Below, piece by piece: positions 48,465-59,564 of a stretch of 64,000 bases of DNA. Positions within the stretch are counted from its first letter, which is position 1, and each line of letters starts with the position of its first letter. Under the pieces are notes generated by a model. It was not told the origin of the DNA. It did no database searches and saw only the letters and a program-made list of their open reading frames with translations. Location of the stretch: contig OX328112.1 in assembly GCA_946811185.2 (NCBI GenBank), positions 19,759,215 to 19,823,214 of the forward strand, read 5' to 3'. Origin of the DNA: Hippopus hippopus (Eukaryota; Mollusca; Bivalvia; Cardiida; Cardiidae). A program made the position numbers and the translations under genes.

Positions 48465-48918
48465 TTTTTGTGAACGATCGAAACTTATTTTATCGAGTGA
48501 ACATCTTCGGTAATATTTTCACGAGTGGCTATGCCACTCGTGAAAATATTACCGGGGATGTTTACGAAATGAAATAAATTTCGATCTTTCACTCTATTAT
48601 TTCACGCTTCTGACCCCTCTTTTGTTGGAACTTTTATCAAAATCCAATACTATTGTTTTCGGTAATTCCCCGTGGCGTACCCCTCCCACATAAGAAAGCA
48701 TTACAATATTACGTAAAGCGGTAGACTTTTAGAGTAAATGCGCGTAAGTTACGTCATATTTCCGCCTGATTGAATGGCACGCACCGTTTACCTAGGGAAC
48801 TACTGAAGAGTTACGGAAACATTTACGGTTATTTTCACTGTTCGTAACCCTGATTTATCAAATCTTATAATCCACCATTGTTTCCCGACAAGATTCCGAA
48901 AAGAATGAAATAAAGGCA
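48465..48918 (+). repeat. G-family repeat, third copy
   Basis: The hairpin at 48472-48590 (GATCGAAACTTATTTTATCG against its complement) is followed by CCCCGTGGCGTACCCC and TTTACCTAGGGAACTA, and ends near AAGAATGAAATAAA. Confidence 0.68.
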
Positions 48919-48919
48919 G

Positions 48920-49285
48920 ATCTTCCTGATGGACTGATAGCATGAATACATATCACTGTAGCTGTTGTTGTAATTGATTTTCATGGGCGACGCCATGTTG
49001 AGATCACGTGACTAAAAAAAAATCAATCAATCAAAATGGAAACCTCCTTAATACGGACGAGGTAAGATGTAGTTACGGAATCGGCCGAGTTGTCACGTGT
49101 ACAGCATACAGATGACACCAAATCACAGAAAAGCAACTAGAAGTACCCAACACTTTTTTTTTTTCTGGATCATGCTGACAATACATTAACAGGTGACAAA
49201 CACCCCGATAGCTGTCAATTTGGATTATATCCTACCCTCAGCAAGGTAGGCTGACCTATTTTCGTTCAAAAGCTACTTGCACCAT
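48920..49285. other. Stretch without a gene
   Basis: Nothing recognised apart from CACGTG-type E-boxes at 49005 and 49096, which are expected by chance. Confidence 0.45.
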
Positions 49286-49288
49286 TAG

Positions 49289-49512
49289 ACCTTTCCTAAA
49301 CAATCCCTTAGTTTAACGACCATGAGAAAATAGTTTTTCGAAAACATTCCGGAAAAAGGAGAAAATGCTGGTTACCAGCATTTTCTCCTTTTTCCAGAAT
49401 GTTTTTCTGCCCTTTCACAGACAAGCCGCCATCATTTGGCCTTTGTTCAATATGTCGTCTGCAAAATGCTTTCAATTTTAACGAGTTTTGAATTTTGTTG
49501 TCTGGTAAAGAG
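49289..49512. mobile_element. P-family MITE
   Basis: Left ATTAGACCTTTCCTAAACAA, palindrome CATTCCGGAAAAAGGAGAA to its complement around GCTGGTTACCAGC, right GTTGTCTGGTAAAGAG. Confidence 0.82.
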
Positions 49513-49615
49513 TAAGACTTGTTGTCTATTGAAAACATTGGGTTATAAGGAGAAATTTGCCATAACGCGCAACGTATTCTTATGTCAAGAATGCTTCATA
49601 TCATTCTTTACGCAA

Positions 49616-49930
49616 TTGATTGATTGATTGATTGTATGGTCTTTAACGCCATTTTCTATATTGTTTCAGTTATATCACGGCGGCCAGTCCATCTGTCCAT
49701 GCTTTCCTGGAGTTTCCATTAACTGGTACTTCTAACAGCAGTCTTCCTAAGCCACTGACTTTTTTCCCACATAATCATCGTCGAACCAATGATAAGCTGT
49801 GAGAGAGAAAGGAATCCTGTCGCAATGACTACCATCAATCCTCGGAAAGGATTTGGCTAGCTGGAGATTCGAACCGGCGACCCCCTGGTCTCAAGTCCTG
49901 TACGCTACCGACTGCTTTTCCGGGGCTTGG
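49616..49930 (-). mobile_element. SINE family A copy
   Basis: Tail (TCAA)n at 49616, body intact, B-box GGTTCGAATCTCC, head at 49930 (AGCCCCGGAAAAGCAGTCGG), so the A-box is damaged. Confidence 0.82.
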
Positions 49931-50086
49931 CTTCTTACATCCAACCTGAAGTAACGTTGATTATCTAAATTTTACAAACTTCAGTTTCAAAGCTGTCAGC
50001 AATCAATTTGTTTCAGGAATTGTCGAGTTAAATACAGTGTATTAAAATAATAAAAATTAATTTTCCAAACTTGACCTTGTATTATG

Positions 50087-50398
50087 GTGCCTAGCCCGTT
50101 AGCTCAGTTGGTAAGGTACAGACCTCTAAACCAGGTGGTCGTGTGTTCGATTTCCAAGCTCCGCTAATTTCCTCTCGGGCATTTGTGATGGTCACTGGGA
50201 CAGGATCCACTCCTCTCTGACCGCTGAACATCGTTTTGATGATGTACATGTGGGAAAGCAGACAGTGGCATGGGAAGAATATTTTGCGAGGTACTAGTGA
50301 TAAGAGATACTCAAGGAAAGCATGTATAGATCCACTGGCCACCGCTGAAATGATATTGAGCACGGCGTTTTAAAAAAAAACATTCAAACAAACAAAAT
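50087..50398 (+). mobile_element. SINE family A copy
   Basis: Head TAGCTCAGTTGGTAAGG with B-box GTGTTCGATTTCC, body AAGCAGACAGTGGCATGGGA, end ACGGCGTTTT then an A-rich tail. Confidence 0.8.
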
Positions 50399-50427
50399 AC
50401 ACGTTTGGGTCGGCGTTCTAGGATAAG

Positions 50428-50642
50428 GGAGTTTAATGCAGCTTCGTGATGCATCGTGTAAGCAAGTTGTCACATAATTGTGGATCCATAGAATCCATTT
50501 TGTCTAACAAACGGCTGAATCTGGAGGTAGAAATATCCTTTGACATGCAGAAAATTTAACAGTTGCAAAAGTTTCGATCCAGGTCAGCCTTGTTCGATAC
50601 TTTTTGCAGATTCATTAAACCCCCTTTTCATGGATCATAACA
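50428..50642. mobile_element. M-family MITE, core deleted
   Basis: GATAAGGGAGTTTAATGCAG at the left, CCCCCTTTTCATGGATCAT at the right; between GATCCAGGTCAGCC and TTGTTCGATAC the palindrome is gone. Confidence 0.72.
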
Positions 50643-51111
50643 CAAATGAAATGGACGTTTCATGTAGGTTTCCTTGCAGGGATTATTTATGGTATCTGTG
50701 TCCGTTTTAGTTAAACTATGGTTTCAGTTACCTTTTTGTAATGTGGATGTCTGAAAACGCTAAACTTTTTCAGTGCCAAATTTATAAACTTGACCTTTTT
50801 TTACGGCTGAAATACAATCCTTTGGGTCTTAGAAAGATTTTTATCTTGTAGGCTTGACAAAGCAAGCGGATGACATAGATCCAAGATCAGACTGCACGTT
50901 CTGCGCAGTCTGATCTTGATCTTTGCCGTCCGCAAAAGGCTCTGATTTCGCCTATGGCGCCGAAACGGTTAACTCTCCCTCACATTCATGTGCATCCATT
51001 TATCTTTTCATCAGCCAACACCTTGCCTGAACAGTGGACTTGGTGGAAGTGGTGCCGTTTAACCACTTTGGTTTGCCAACAAGGTCTCGGCAGATGATTC
51101 TTGGCTGTAAT

Positions 51112-51378
51112 GCCCCGTCGGGTAGCACAGTGTTGGCGTATCTGACTTGTGACCTGGTGGTTGCGGGTTCGATACCCGGTTGCGAAAAACTTTCTTCCCG
51201 GCGATTTTTCGCCTCTCACCTTTGATGCATGAAAGAAAGTAGTCAGTGGCTTGGAAAAAAACAAAACATGTCAGTACTGGTCCGAGAAAGCCAGAAAACA
51301 CATACGTAGGTGCACTGGCCGCCGTGATATGGCCTTATAGCTGTTGAAACGGCGTGAAAGTCCAAAGCAAACAAATCT
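51112..51378 (+). mobile_element. SINE with a different tRNA-like head and family A body
   Basis: The head GGTAGCACAGTGTTGGCG plus GCGGGTTCGATACCCGGTT differs from other A copies. The body (AGTAGTCAGTGGCTTGG, TAGGTGCACTGGCCGCCG) and end (AAACGGCGTGAAA) are family A. Possibly a subfamily. Confidence 0.7.
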
Positions 51379-51474
51379 TATCTCTAATGACGTGGATAAT
51401 CGTTCCCTCATTATTACTAAACTGATCTGATGGCAGCTAGTTTGCAAGTGTGTGTGTGTGGGGGGGGGGGGGGG

Positions 51475-52030
51475 AAACCTGGTTGATACTTTTAGCAGGC
51501 TGACCTGGGTTGTTACTGTTAGCAGATGAATTAAACCCCCTTTTCAGAGGGCATGGCCAAAGTTGATATAAACATTGCTCTGATGAATAGAACAAAATTA
51601 GCTATAAGATTACATAAGGACGTCACATACAAATCTTGAATCAAATTCTATTAATCGCAACATCTCTGAAAGAATCAACGATAGAAACAAAGGAATGACA
51701 AAAGATTTCACTGTTTTAGCAGGCTATTTGGCTGTCTAGCAAGATTGCGGGATAAAAAGACCTTTCTAACTTAATTAGTGAAGAAACACTCTGACGCTCT
51801 TCCACAAGTGGGCTTAATTCATCTCTGTGTTGCATGATATCAAGCAAGTCATCATACAATTATGGGTCCATAAAATCAATTTTGTCAAACAACCGACTGA
51901 GGCACACTGGTCCCTTGACATGCAGACAAATGACCGATTGGAAAAAGTTTCGATCCAGGTCAGCCTGTGCGGATTGCGCAGGCTGACCTGGATCGATACC
52001 TTTTTCAGATGCATAAACCCCCCCCCCCCC
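51475..52030. repeat. M-family fragment and M-family MITE
   Basis: 51478-51556 is a right half (CAGGCTGACCTGGGTTG ... TTTTCAGAGGGCATGGC) beside a G-run at 51463-51474. 51796-52030 is a fuller copy (CAAGTGGGCTTAATTCATCT to ATGCATAAACCCCCCC). 51560-51790 shows nothing. Confidence 0.74.
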
Positions 52031-52094
52031 TCCATTTTTAATACCTTAAGAGGTACTCTTAAATACCTTAAGAGGTACTCTTCTACTTGATTAC

Positions 52095-52300
52095 CCAATT
52101 GGTTCTTTGCCAGACGACAAAATTTTAGACTTGCCCAAATCCAAAGCATTTACATATGATTAATTTCATGTGGCTCAAATAAAGGGATATTTCGTTGATA
52201 GAGTAAAAAAGCATTGTGAGAAAAGAAAAATCAGATTTCTCCTTTTACACAGTGTTTTCAAAAGCATCCTTCCTCCTGGTCGTTGATACATCGAGTAAAC
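52095..52300. mobile_element. P-family MITE, one palindrome arm shortened
   Basis: GGTTCTTTGCCAGACGACAA at the left, AAAGCATTGTGAGAAAAG then TCTCCTTTTACACAGTG with no loop duplication, right end worn. Confidence 0.68.
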
Positions 52301-52436
52301 GGTTAGTCTTGTTGTGATTGCTCTCGGCCTTCGATTTAAAGTGCAAGTTTTCTTGGAATATATGCCATAATTTGAATTAGATCGGCTAATATAATTTCTA
52401 TTTTCTTTACATTCTTGGGTACAAAACTGTGACGTT

Positions 52437-52985
52437 ATACAACGTGCTTTTCTTACACTAAGTACTGTGAGGTTATTCCACAGGCTTGGGAACACTTCTT
52501 TGAGGTTATTCAACATGCTCGGGTACAAAAGTATTAAGTTATTCAACATGATCGGGTACAATACTGTGCGGTTACTAATATTTAGAGCACTAGACTGTGG
52601 GGTACTTCAACATGTTTGGGTACAATACTGTGAGGTTATTAAACATGCTTGTGCACATTATTGTGAGGTCATTTTACATGCTTGGCTACACTATTGTGAA
52701 TTTATTTAACATGCTTTAGTCCAATGCTATGAGGTTATTAAAAATAAATTGGGTACAATATTATTAGGTTATTCAACATGCTGGAGTACAGTATCGTGAG
52801 GTTATTTAACACGCTTGTATACAATACTGTTAGGTTATTTAACATGCTTGTGTACAATACTGTGAGGTTATTTTACATGCTTCGGTACAAAGCTTTGAGG
52901 TTATGTAAGATGCTTGGGTACAATATTTTGAGTTTGTTAAACAGACTAGGGTACCATACAGTGGGGTTATTTGACATTAGCGTAA
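52437..52985 (+). repeat. 33-bp minisatellite, about 16 units
   Basis: TGAGGTTATTCAACATGCTT plus GGGTACAATACTG recurs at 33-bp steps (AGGTTATT at 52470, 52503, 52536 and on). Because 33 is divisible by three, it gives long open frames of 11-residue repeats (MLGYNTVRLFN-like) with no start context or splice sites; not a gene. Confidence 0.85.
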
Positions 52986-52989
52986 AGTG

Positions 52990-53540
52990 TTTATCACCCA
53001 TCGTAATACAGCCTAAAATTTTATCAATGGATTACCCGGGTTTTGTCGACTGTGCTGTCGTGTGAAAATATTCCTATGGCATCCCCATGGTGTTAAGATG
53101 ATTTTAAAAAAATGAAACTCATAAACAAAAGGATTAGTTATAAATAGGGGCATGAAACTGTAAACGTGACACTCTCAACACATGTTCTTGGACTCCATTT
53201 TGTCACGTGGTTTTGAAATGAATTGGCAGCAAAACATCCAAGCGAAGAAGTGAAAAAGAAGAACATGAATTAGGGCTAAGTATACGAATGCGTTTGAAAA
53301 CAATGTGACAAAAGAAGAAATTGCTCGTTACGAGCAATTACTTCTTTTCTCGCAAAGTTTTCAAATATGGCTTTGCTGCAAAACGAAAAAAAAAAAACGT
53401 CGCCGAAAGTTACTGTAATAAATTCTAATAAGAAACCCTCAAGGTGCTCAATAAATCAAAAAACAGATTTTCAATTCTTGCTGGAATCCAATGTAGTTGC
53501 AATTAAAGTTTTTTTTTTTCGAGCTGGGATAGGCTCTCAG
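52990..53540. other. Stretch with a hairpin but no gene
   Basis: 53292-53368 is an imperfect hairpin (GAAAACAATGTGACAAAAGA against its complement, centre TGCTCGTTACGAGCA), a P-like relative with a different core. Confidence 0.55.
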
Positions 53541-53699
53541 ATATTGGAGGGTACAAGACCAGACTGTAATATCTGTGCAGTCTGATCTTTATCTATTTTT
53601 CACACAATGAAGTTTAAGCGACTCGAGTTGTTATCTGCTTACTCATACTTGGTGATGCCACTGTCTGCCTCCCCGTCCGTCTGTACGCCTGCACGCACG

Positions 53700-53779
53700 C
53701 ACGTACGTCCTTCCGTCTGTCTGTCAGACTGTTTGTCTCTCTTTTCTCTCTGTTGTTCTCTTTCTCGTTCCCCCGTCTA

Positions 53780-53812
<33 letters not shown>

Positions 53813-54105
53813 AACTCTGTCTGTGTGTAGTTCTCTCTGTTGTTCTCTTTCTCGCTCTCCTGTCTCACCCTTTCCCTCTGTCTGTCTGTCGGTCGGTCTG
53901 TCTGTCTGCCTATCGGTCTGTCTGTCTGTATCTCTCTCTTTCTCACTCACTCTCTCTCTCTCTTTCTCTCTGTATTTCTCTTTATCTCTCCCCTCTCTTT
54001 CTCTCTTTTTTATTTTTATGTATGTTTGTCTCTGTCTTTCTCTCTTTGCCTCTCTCTCTCTCTGTCTTTCTCCCTTTGCATCTTTCTCTCTCTCAGAACT
54101 CTTGC
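53700..54105 (+). repeat. CTGT / CT-rich low-complexity tract
   Basis: CTGT runs to about 53930, then CTCT-rich text. Long frames here on both strands are low-complexity artefacts. Confidence 0.93.
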
Positions 54106-54174
54106 CTGTATAAATGAATCGTTTGTGGCCACAAAGCCTGTACTAATCCCTATTTCCTTTAGCTATTTCAGGGG

Positions 54175-54408
54175 TTGATTGATTGAAAAATGGCGTTTTA
54201 CGCCGCTTTCAACATTATTTCAGTCATATCACGGCGACAGCTTACATATTCATGTATTTCCTAAATTTCACCAGTATAAGGTCAGAGCTCTAAAGTGTCT
54301 TGCCAAAGGACACTCCCACGGAAAGCCCAGTGGATCCAGTGAGGCTCGAACCCGGGGCCTCCAGGTCACGAGTCCCACACTTTACCACTGAACCACGCAG
54401 GACCCCAA
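54175..54408 (-). mobile_element. SINE family B copy
   Basis: Flanked by CTATTTCAGGGG (54163-54174) and CTGTATCAGGGG (54409-54420). It has the complete head with B-box GGTTCGAGCC and a tail of (TCAA)n at the low-coordinate end. Confidence 0.87.
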
Positions 54409-54630
54409 CTGTATCAGGGGAGTAACCATTCTAAGTGCTTGTGTACGCTCGTAGGCATGTCAGCTGTGGCCGAAGCTTTCCGTTGCTTCAGCCTGTTTGT
54501 CTGTAGAGAAATTATTTTTACAAGCATTTTCTCCTTTTACCACCGTGTTTTCAAATGTCTGTTGATGAGATGACGATGAGGAAAAAGTCACCTGCTAAGG
54601 GTTACAAATGATTTATTATTTCTGAAGTGA

Positions 54631-54932
54631 TTGATTGATTGATCGTATGGTGTTTAACGCCATTTTCAACGTTATATCGCGGCGGCCAGTGCACCTATCC
54701 ATGCTTTCCTGGAGTTTCTTTTACCAGTACTCCGCACAATATCCTTTCCAAGCCGCTGGCTGCTTTCACACATAACCATCATCGAAACAATGGTCAGCGG
54801 TGGGAGAGGAATAAATCTTGTCGCAATGACTATCACCAATCTTCGGAAAGAAATTGGCCGAGCCTGGGATCGAACCAGCGATCCCCTGTTCTCAAGTTCT
54901 GTACGCTACCGACTGAGCTACCGGGGCTCGGC
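54631..54932 (-). mobile_element. SINE family A, complete copy with 13-bp target duplication
   Basis: ATTTCTGAAGTGA stands at both 54618-54630 and 54933-54945. Read from 54932 downward, the head has a perfect acceptor-like stem GCCGAGCC/GGCTCGGC, an A-box TAGCTCAGTCGGTAG and a B-box GGTTCGATCCC. A body with AAAGCAGCCAGCGGCTTGGA and a (TCAA)n tail follow. It is RNA polymerase III-type and retrotransposed. Confidence 0.92.
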
Positions 54933-54964
54933 ATTTCTGAAGTGAATAACGTGTCAACTTAATT

Positions 54965-55189
54965 ACCCTCTTTACCAAACCACGACATTTAAGACTTACC
55001 TAACATGAATGTATTTGCAGATGACGGTTTAAATTTAGTTCAAATGATAGGAATCGTCTATGGGATGATAGGAAACATTGCGGGAAAAGGAGAAAATGCT
55101 GGTTACCAGCATTTTCTCCTTTTTCCACAATGTTTTTCAAGAGCCTCCTTTCTTAGGGTTTTTGAAATTTGGAATTCTGTGGTAAAGGG
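54965..55189. mobile_element. P-family MITE
   Basis: Left end TTAATTACCCTCTTTACCAA, near-perfect palindrome AACATTGCGGGAAAAGGA to its complement, right end CTGTGGTAAAGGG. Confidence 0.83.
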
Positions 55190-55270
55190 TCACCCATGTT
55201 TGGGTTATTTATCTTGCTCTTTGTTTTTTTTAGTACGAGTCATTCAACACCTGCTTTACATTCTTTCGAC

Positions 55271-55980
55271 TTTATGGGAAAGCAGCCAGTTCTTTCATGT
55301 GCGAAATAAGCAAATTACCCAATATGGAGAAAGAGTCAGTGGTTTGGTCTCTCTGGAAAAGCAGGCAGTGGCTTTATTCATGTTAGAAAGCAGTAAGTGG
55401 GTTTGTTGATGTGGGAAAGCAGCCAGTGTCATTTGCGAAATAAGCATATGGCTCTATGTGAAAAAGCAGTAGATGGTTTGGTTTAACTGGTAGAGCAGTC
55501 AGTGGCTATGTTTATGTGGGAAAGCAGCTAGTGGCTGTCTTTGCGAAATAAGTGGTTTTATGCGGAAAAGCAGTTAGTGGTTTTGTCTACCTGGGATAGC
55601 AGTCAGTGGCTATGTATATGTTGGTAAGCAGCAAGTGGCTGTCTTTGCGAAATCAATGGTTCTATGCGTAAAAAGCAGTCAGTTGTTTGGTCTATCTGGA
55701 AAAGCAGCCAGTGGCTTTTTTTGGAGGGGTTGGAAAGCATTTAGTTTGTTTGTTGTGTTTTTTTTTTTTTTCTGTAAGTGAAAGCAACCAGTAGCTTTGT
55801 TTATGTGGAAAATGAGTCAGTGATTTAGTTAATTTAGCCGTCAATTTGGTGCGAAGGAATGTTGTGCACTGAAATGCTTAATTAGTCGCAGGAACGCAGG
55901 TGAACTGTCCATACAGTGGTGGGATTAAAATACTGTTGAAAACGGGCTAAGGTCTAAACATATAACGAGTATTATTTCCC
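55271..55980 (+). repeat. 104-bp higher-order tandem repeat built from a SINE A module
   Basis: Units at 55271-55374, 55405-55506, 55507-55610 and 55611-55715 each hold three versions of a GGAAAGCAGCCAGTGGCT module with constant linkers such as CTTTGCGAAATAAG and TTTGGTCTATCTGG. Degraded modules continue to 55830. After them the normal SINE A end appears (GGAATGTTGTGCACTG to AATACTGTTGAAAACGGG at about 55930). Confidence 0.8.
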
Positions 55981-56279
55981 TATTCTCCAAATTTGTTGAA
56001 ATGTGTTTAGATGCAAAATGTCGTCTACAGATCAAATGAGATAGTTAGGGAAGAGGAAATTTTCAAATCTGTCATTATGACGAGTCTTAATATGACAAGA
56101 TTGAATTTTTGCTAAAATATGGACTGTTATATAGCAGATTTGTTGGATCGAATAACAAATTTCCAAAGGTTTTTTGCGTCAATGCGGTGTTACAAATAAT
56201 GAGAGAATTCCGGTGCGTTCACGCAGCTGGGATTTTCTTCTGACGTAAAAAGCACCCATTATCCTATTACTAAACACAA

Positions 56280-56795
56280 GTGATTTTCAACGACCCTGAA
56301 GTAGAATCCTTTTGAAAACATTGTGGGGAAAGGAGAAAATTATGGTAACCAGCATTTTCTCCTTTTTCCCACAATGTTTTCTTCCCTTTTTTAGACTAAT
56401 CCAACCATTTTAAGTAGTCACATACACTCTAATTTGTCGACTACTGTTGCTTCGAATTTGGACAGGTCAGAAATTCTTTTGAAGACATCAGCATTTTCTC
56501 CTTTTTCCACAATGTTTTCTTCCCTTTCTGAGACCAATCCAACCATTTGAGGTACTATAATTTGTCGACTACCATTGCTTCGAATTTGGACATTTGAGGT
56601 ATTCTTTTGAAGACATTGTTGGAACAAGAGAAAATGCAACGCTGGTAACCAGCATTTTCTCCTTTTCCTACAATGTTTTCTCCCCTCCTTTTGAGACCAA
56701 TACAACCATTTTCGTCACATACAGTCTATTGACTAACATTTACTTTAAATTTGAACAAGTCAGAAATTGTATTGTTTGGTATAGTAGGGTAAAAG
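56280..56795. repeat. Three P-family copies in tandem
   Basis: The block ACCAATCCAACCATTT ... TAATTTGTCGACTACCATTG recurs, each time joined to another palindrome (TCAGCATTTTCTCCTTTTTC). Two junctions skip the terminal repeats, so this is recombination or slippage rather than clean insertion. Confidence 0.75.
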
Positions 56796-57199
56796 CGTTT
56801 TTTTCTTCCCAGCTAGAGCTTCCTTGGCGGCCAGTGTTGATCAAGAGCAGTCTGGTCTTTGATCTATAATCTCCGTTTTGTTGAAACATTACAGGCAAAA
56901 GCAACATTGAAATCGAATAATTGTGGTCTTGTTTCTAGACTGAAACTGTTTGTTTGGTTTATTTGACACTCTGTGGATAAAGGGCTAAAATGGCACCTGA
57001 AATGTCTTGGAGTCATGAAGCAAATGACATCGGATAATGTCATCTCAACCCTTCACTGTATTTGTTTTCTTTAACCGTTTATCTTGCGACAAATTTTTAG
57101 ACCGGTCCACAAAGTCACGCAGGACCCCGAATACAAACATACAACCAAAAAACAAAAACAAAACAACAACAACAACAAAAAAAATCAAACTATCGATTA

Positions 57200-57376
57200 T
57201 TTGAACCCATTTTGTCTAACAACCGACTGAATCACGAGATAGACTGGTCCTTGGATATACAGAAAACTGACCAGTAGCAAAAAGTTTCGGCTCAGGTCAG
57301 CCTGCGCGGACTGCGCAGGCTGACCGGAGTCGAAACTTTTTGCAAATACATTAAACCCCCTTTTGCCAGAGCATTG
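57200..57376. mobile_element. M-family MITE, left-truncated
   Basis: Starts at TTGAACCCATTTTGTCTAAC and runs through the perfect core GTCAGCCTGCGCGGACTGCG to CCCCTTTTGCCAGAGCAT. Confidence 0.77.
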
Positions 57377-57535
57377 CACAAATGAATGTCTTGTTCTTAG
57401 ATTATAGTCGCCCGTAAAAATCTTGATCTGAAATGTCAAGGCGCTCATTAAAATGGAATGCAGTATAATTATTTGAACTTTTCAAGTTGAATTGAACTGA
57501 TAGAAATATGCAAGGCGCAGCTACATGTATGTTGG

Positions 57536-57835
57536 GCCGAGCCGGGTAGCTTAGTCGGTAACGAACGGGGCTTGAAACCCCGTAGTAGCTGGCTCGATTC
57601 CCAAGCTCAGCAAATTTCTTTCCGAGGTATGTGGAGAGTCCTTGCGGTAGAGTTTAATCCTGTAACACTGCTGATAAATGTTTCGACGATGATTATGTTG
57701 AAAAGCAGCCACAGTGGCCTGGGAAGAATATTGTGCGGAATACTGGTAAAAAGAGACTCGAGGAGAGCATGTACCGTCTCGCTGGTTTCCGCAATATAAC
57801 CAAAACAATGCTGAAAACGGCGTTAAGCACCATAC
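57536..57835 (+). mobile_element. SINE family A copy
   Basis: Head GCCGAGCCGGGTAGCTTAGT, B-box GGCTCGATTCCCAAGC, body AAGCAGCCACAGTGGCCTGG, end ACGGCGTTAAGCACC. Confidence 0.82.
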
Positions 57836-57840
57836 AATTA

Positions 57841-58084
57841 TTTGAATTATTGCTTTGTGTTCAATTCCGCCTTCAACATTAGTTCAGTCACATTACAGCG
57901 ACAGCTTACGCGTTTATGTATGTATGCCCCGAGTTTCACTAGTGCTTGACTGGGACTCTGATATGTCTTGCCCAAGGACAAACCTAAACAAACAACAAAA
58001 AAAAACTGCTTGGAGTAAGGATCAAACTCGGGGCCACCACGTAACGAATCCTGTACTTCAGCACTGAACCATGCAGGGCCCCGA
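57841..58084 (-). mobile_element. SINE family B copy
   Basis: Head GGGGCCCTGCATGGTTCAGT, body TTGTCCTTGGGCAAGACA, end GTTGAAGGCGGAATTGAACA. A remnant of the same head text (GGGGTCCTGCGTGAC) is at 57107-57126. Confidence 0.77.
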
Positions 58085-58136
58085 ATACGAAAAAACAAAC
58101 CAACAACAACAAAAACAAAAATCTATTATTTTTACC

Positions 58137-58393
58137 ATGTTCTGGCAAAAGAGGGCTTAATGCATCTCCGTGATCCATTTTACCAAGCAAGTCATCATAT
58201 TATTATGGATCTATAAAATCCATTTGTCTAACAACCGACTGATTCACGGCGGGAAATGGTCCTTTGACACGCAGAAAATTGCCCTAAAGCAAAAAGTATC
58301 GACCAAGGTCAGCCTGCGCGGACTGCGCAGGCTGACCTTGGTCGATACTTTTTGCAGATGCAGTAAAACCCCCTTTTCATAGAGCATAGCTCA
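58137..58393. mobile_element. M-family MITE
   Basis: CATGTTCTGGCAAAAGAGGG to CTTTTCATAGAGCATAGCTC. Long perfect core palindrome (AAAAAGTATCGACCAAGGTC to its complement). Confidence 0.82.
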
Positions 58394-58630
58394 TTCAGAT
58401 TTGAGAGAGGTGGAGGGATTTTCCCTATAATCGACACGATAAAGATATATAAACCTTTTAACGAATCTTGTAGTCACGCTATTTTCTAATTCACTGTAAT
58501 TGTAAATCAAGAATTAGCCGGATCGATAATTCTGAAAGTGGGTTGAGTATAAATCAACGAATTTATGAAACGGTGATAAAAAATACTTAGTTTAACCTTT
58601 TACAATACAATATCGTGTTTTAATGATCCT

Positions 58631-58924
58631 GGTGTATTGTTTAACGCCTTTTTTCAACATTATTTCAGTTATATCACGGCGGCCAGTGTACCTATCCAAG
58701 CTTTTCTGGAATTTCTTTTACCAGTTCTCAGCACATTATTCTTTCTAAGCCACTGGCTGCTTTCCACATACCCATCGTCAATGCAATGGTCAGCGGTGAG
58801 AGAGGAATGAATCCTGTCGCAATGACTATCATCAATCCTCGGAAAAAAATTGGCCCAACCGGGGATCGAACCGGCGACCCCTCTTCTCAAGTCCTATAAG
58901 TACCGACTGAGCTACCGGGGCTCG
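58631..58924 (-). mobile_element. SINE family A copy inserted in a P element
   Basis: It is flanked by GTTTTAATGATCCT (58617-58630) and GTTTTAACGACCCT (58925-58938), a 14-bp target duplication with two differences. The flanks are P-family sequence. Head, body and order as in the 54.6-kb copy, with a degraded tail. Confidence 0.88.
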
Positions 58925-59061
58925 GTTTTAACGACCCTCAAGAAGACGTGTATTGAAAACATTGTGGGAAAACTTAAAAGAGAAAATACTGGTGACCAGC
59001 ATTTCCTCTTTTACCCACAATGTTTTCAAAAGTCTTGTTCCTCATACAGACGGTCGTAATG

Positions 59062-59293
59062 AATTGATTGATTGAATGGTGTTCAACGCCACTTTCAATA
59101 TTATTTCAGTCATATCACGACGACAGCTTACATATTCATGTATGGCCTGGGTTTCACCAGTACTAAGCTGGGTCTCCGAAGTGTCTTGCGAAAGGTCACC
59201 TCCAAGAAAGACCCAGTGCTTCCAGTGAGGCTCGAACCTGTGGCTTCCAGGTAACAAGTCCTATACTTTTACCAATGTGCCATGCAGAACCCC
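59062..59293 (-). mobile_element. SINE family B copy inserted in the same P element
   Basis: CAGACGGTCGTAA at 59047-59059 and CAGGCGGTCGTAA at 59295-59307 form a target duplication. Read downward, family B has a tRNA-like head (GTTCTGCATGGCACATTGGT ... GGTTCGAGCCTCACTGG), a TCGGAGACCCAGCTTAGTAC-like body, and TGAAAGTGGCGTTGAACACC before a (TCAA)n tail. Confidence 0.87.
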
Positions 59294-59564
59294 TCAGGCG
59301 GTCGTAAGAAAACGGGCTTGTTTGATATAGGTTTAAACGCAGTATCAAGCCCAAATGACAAGAGTTAAACCCAGTATTAACAGTGATTCAATTAATATGC
59401 CAGATGTAAATATAAATCACTTCGTCACGAGGTTATCTCGGATAATGGAGAAAAAGCGCACTTGGTATCACACCGATAACCATTCGGTAAAACTCGGGTG
59501 ATCAAGTTAGATTTCATTCCGAATCGGCCGAATGGTAATGAGTGACTGGTCGCGTTTTGGTACA

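Larger units (their letters stand above)
58596..59331. mobile_element. P-family MITE interrupted by two SINEs
   Basis: The left terminus TTAACCTTTTACAATACAAT at 58592 and the right terminus TTTGATATAGGTTTAA near 59336 bracket the central palindrome (ACATTGTGGGAAAACTT ... TTACCCACAATGTTTTC). Removing the SINEs at 58631-58924 and 59062-59293, with one copy of each target duplication, leaves a normal-length P element. Confidence 0.82.

Noticed and set aside
53614..54178. Frames of about 110 codons across the CTGT/CT tract
   Set aside because: Simple-repeat translation with no family resemblance.
54838..54932. Functional tRNA gene at the SINE A head
   Set aside because: The acceptor-like stem is perfect, but the unit is followed by a shared SINE body and flanked by a target duplication.
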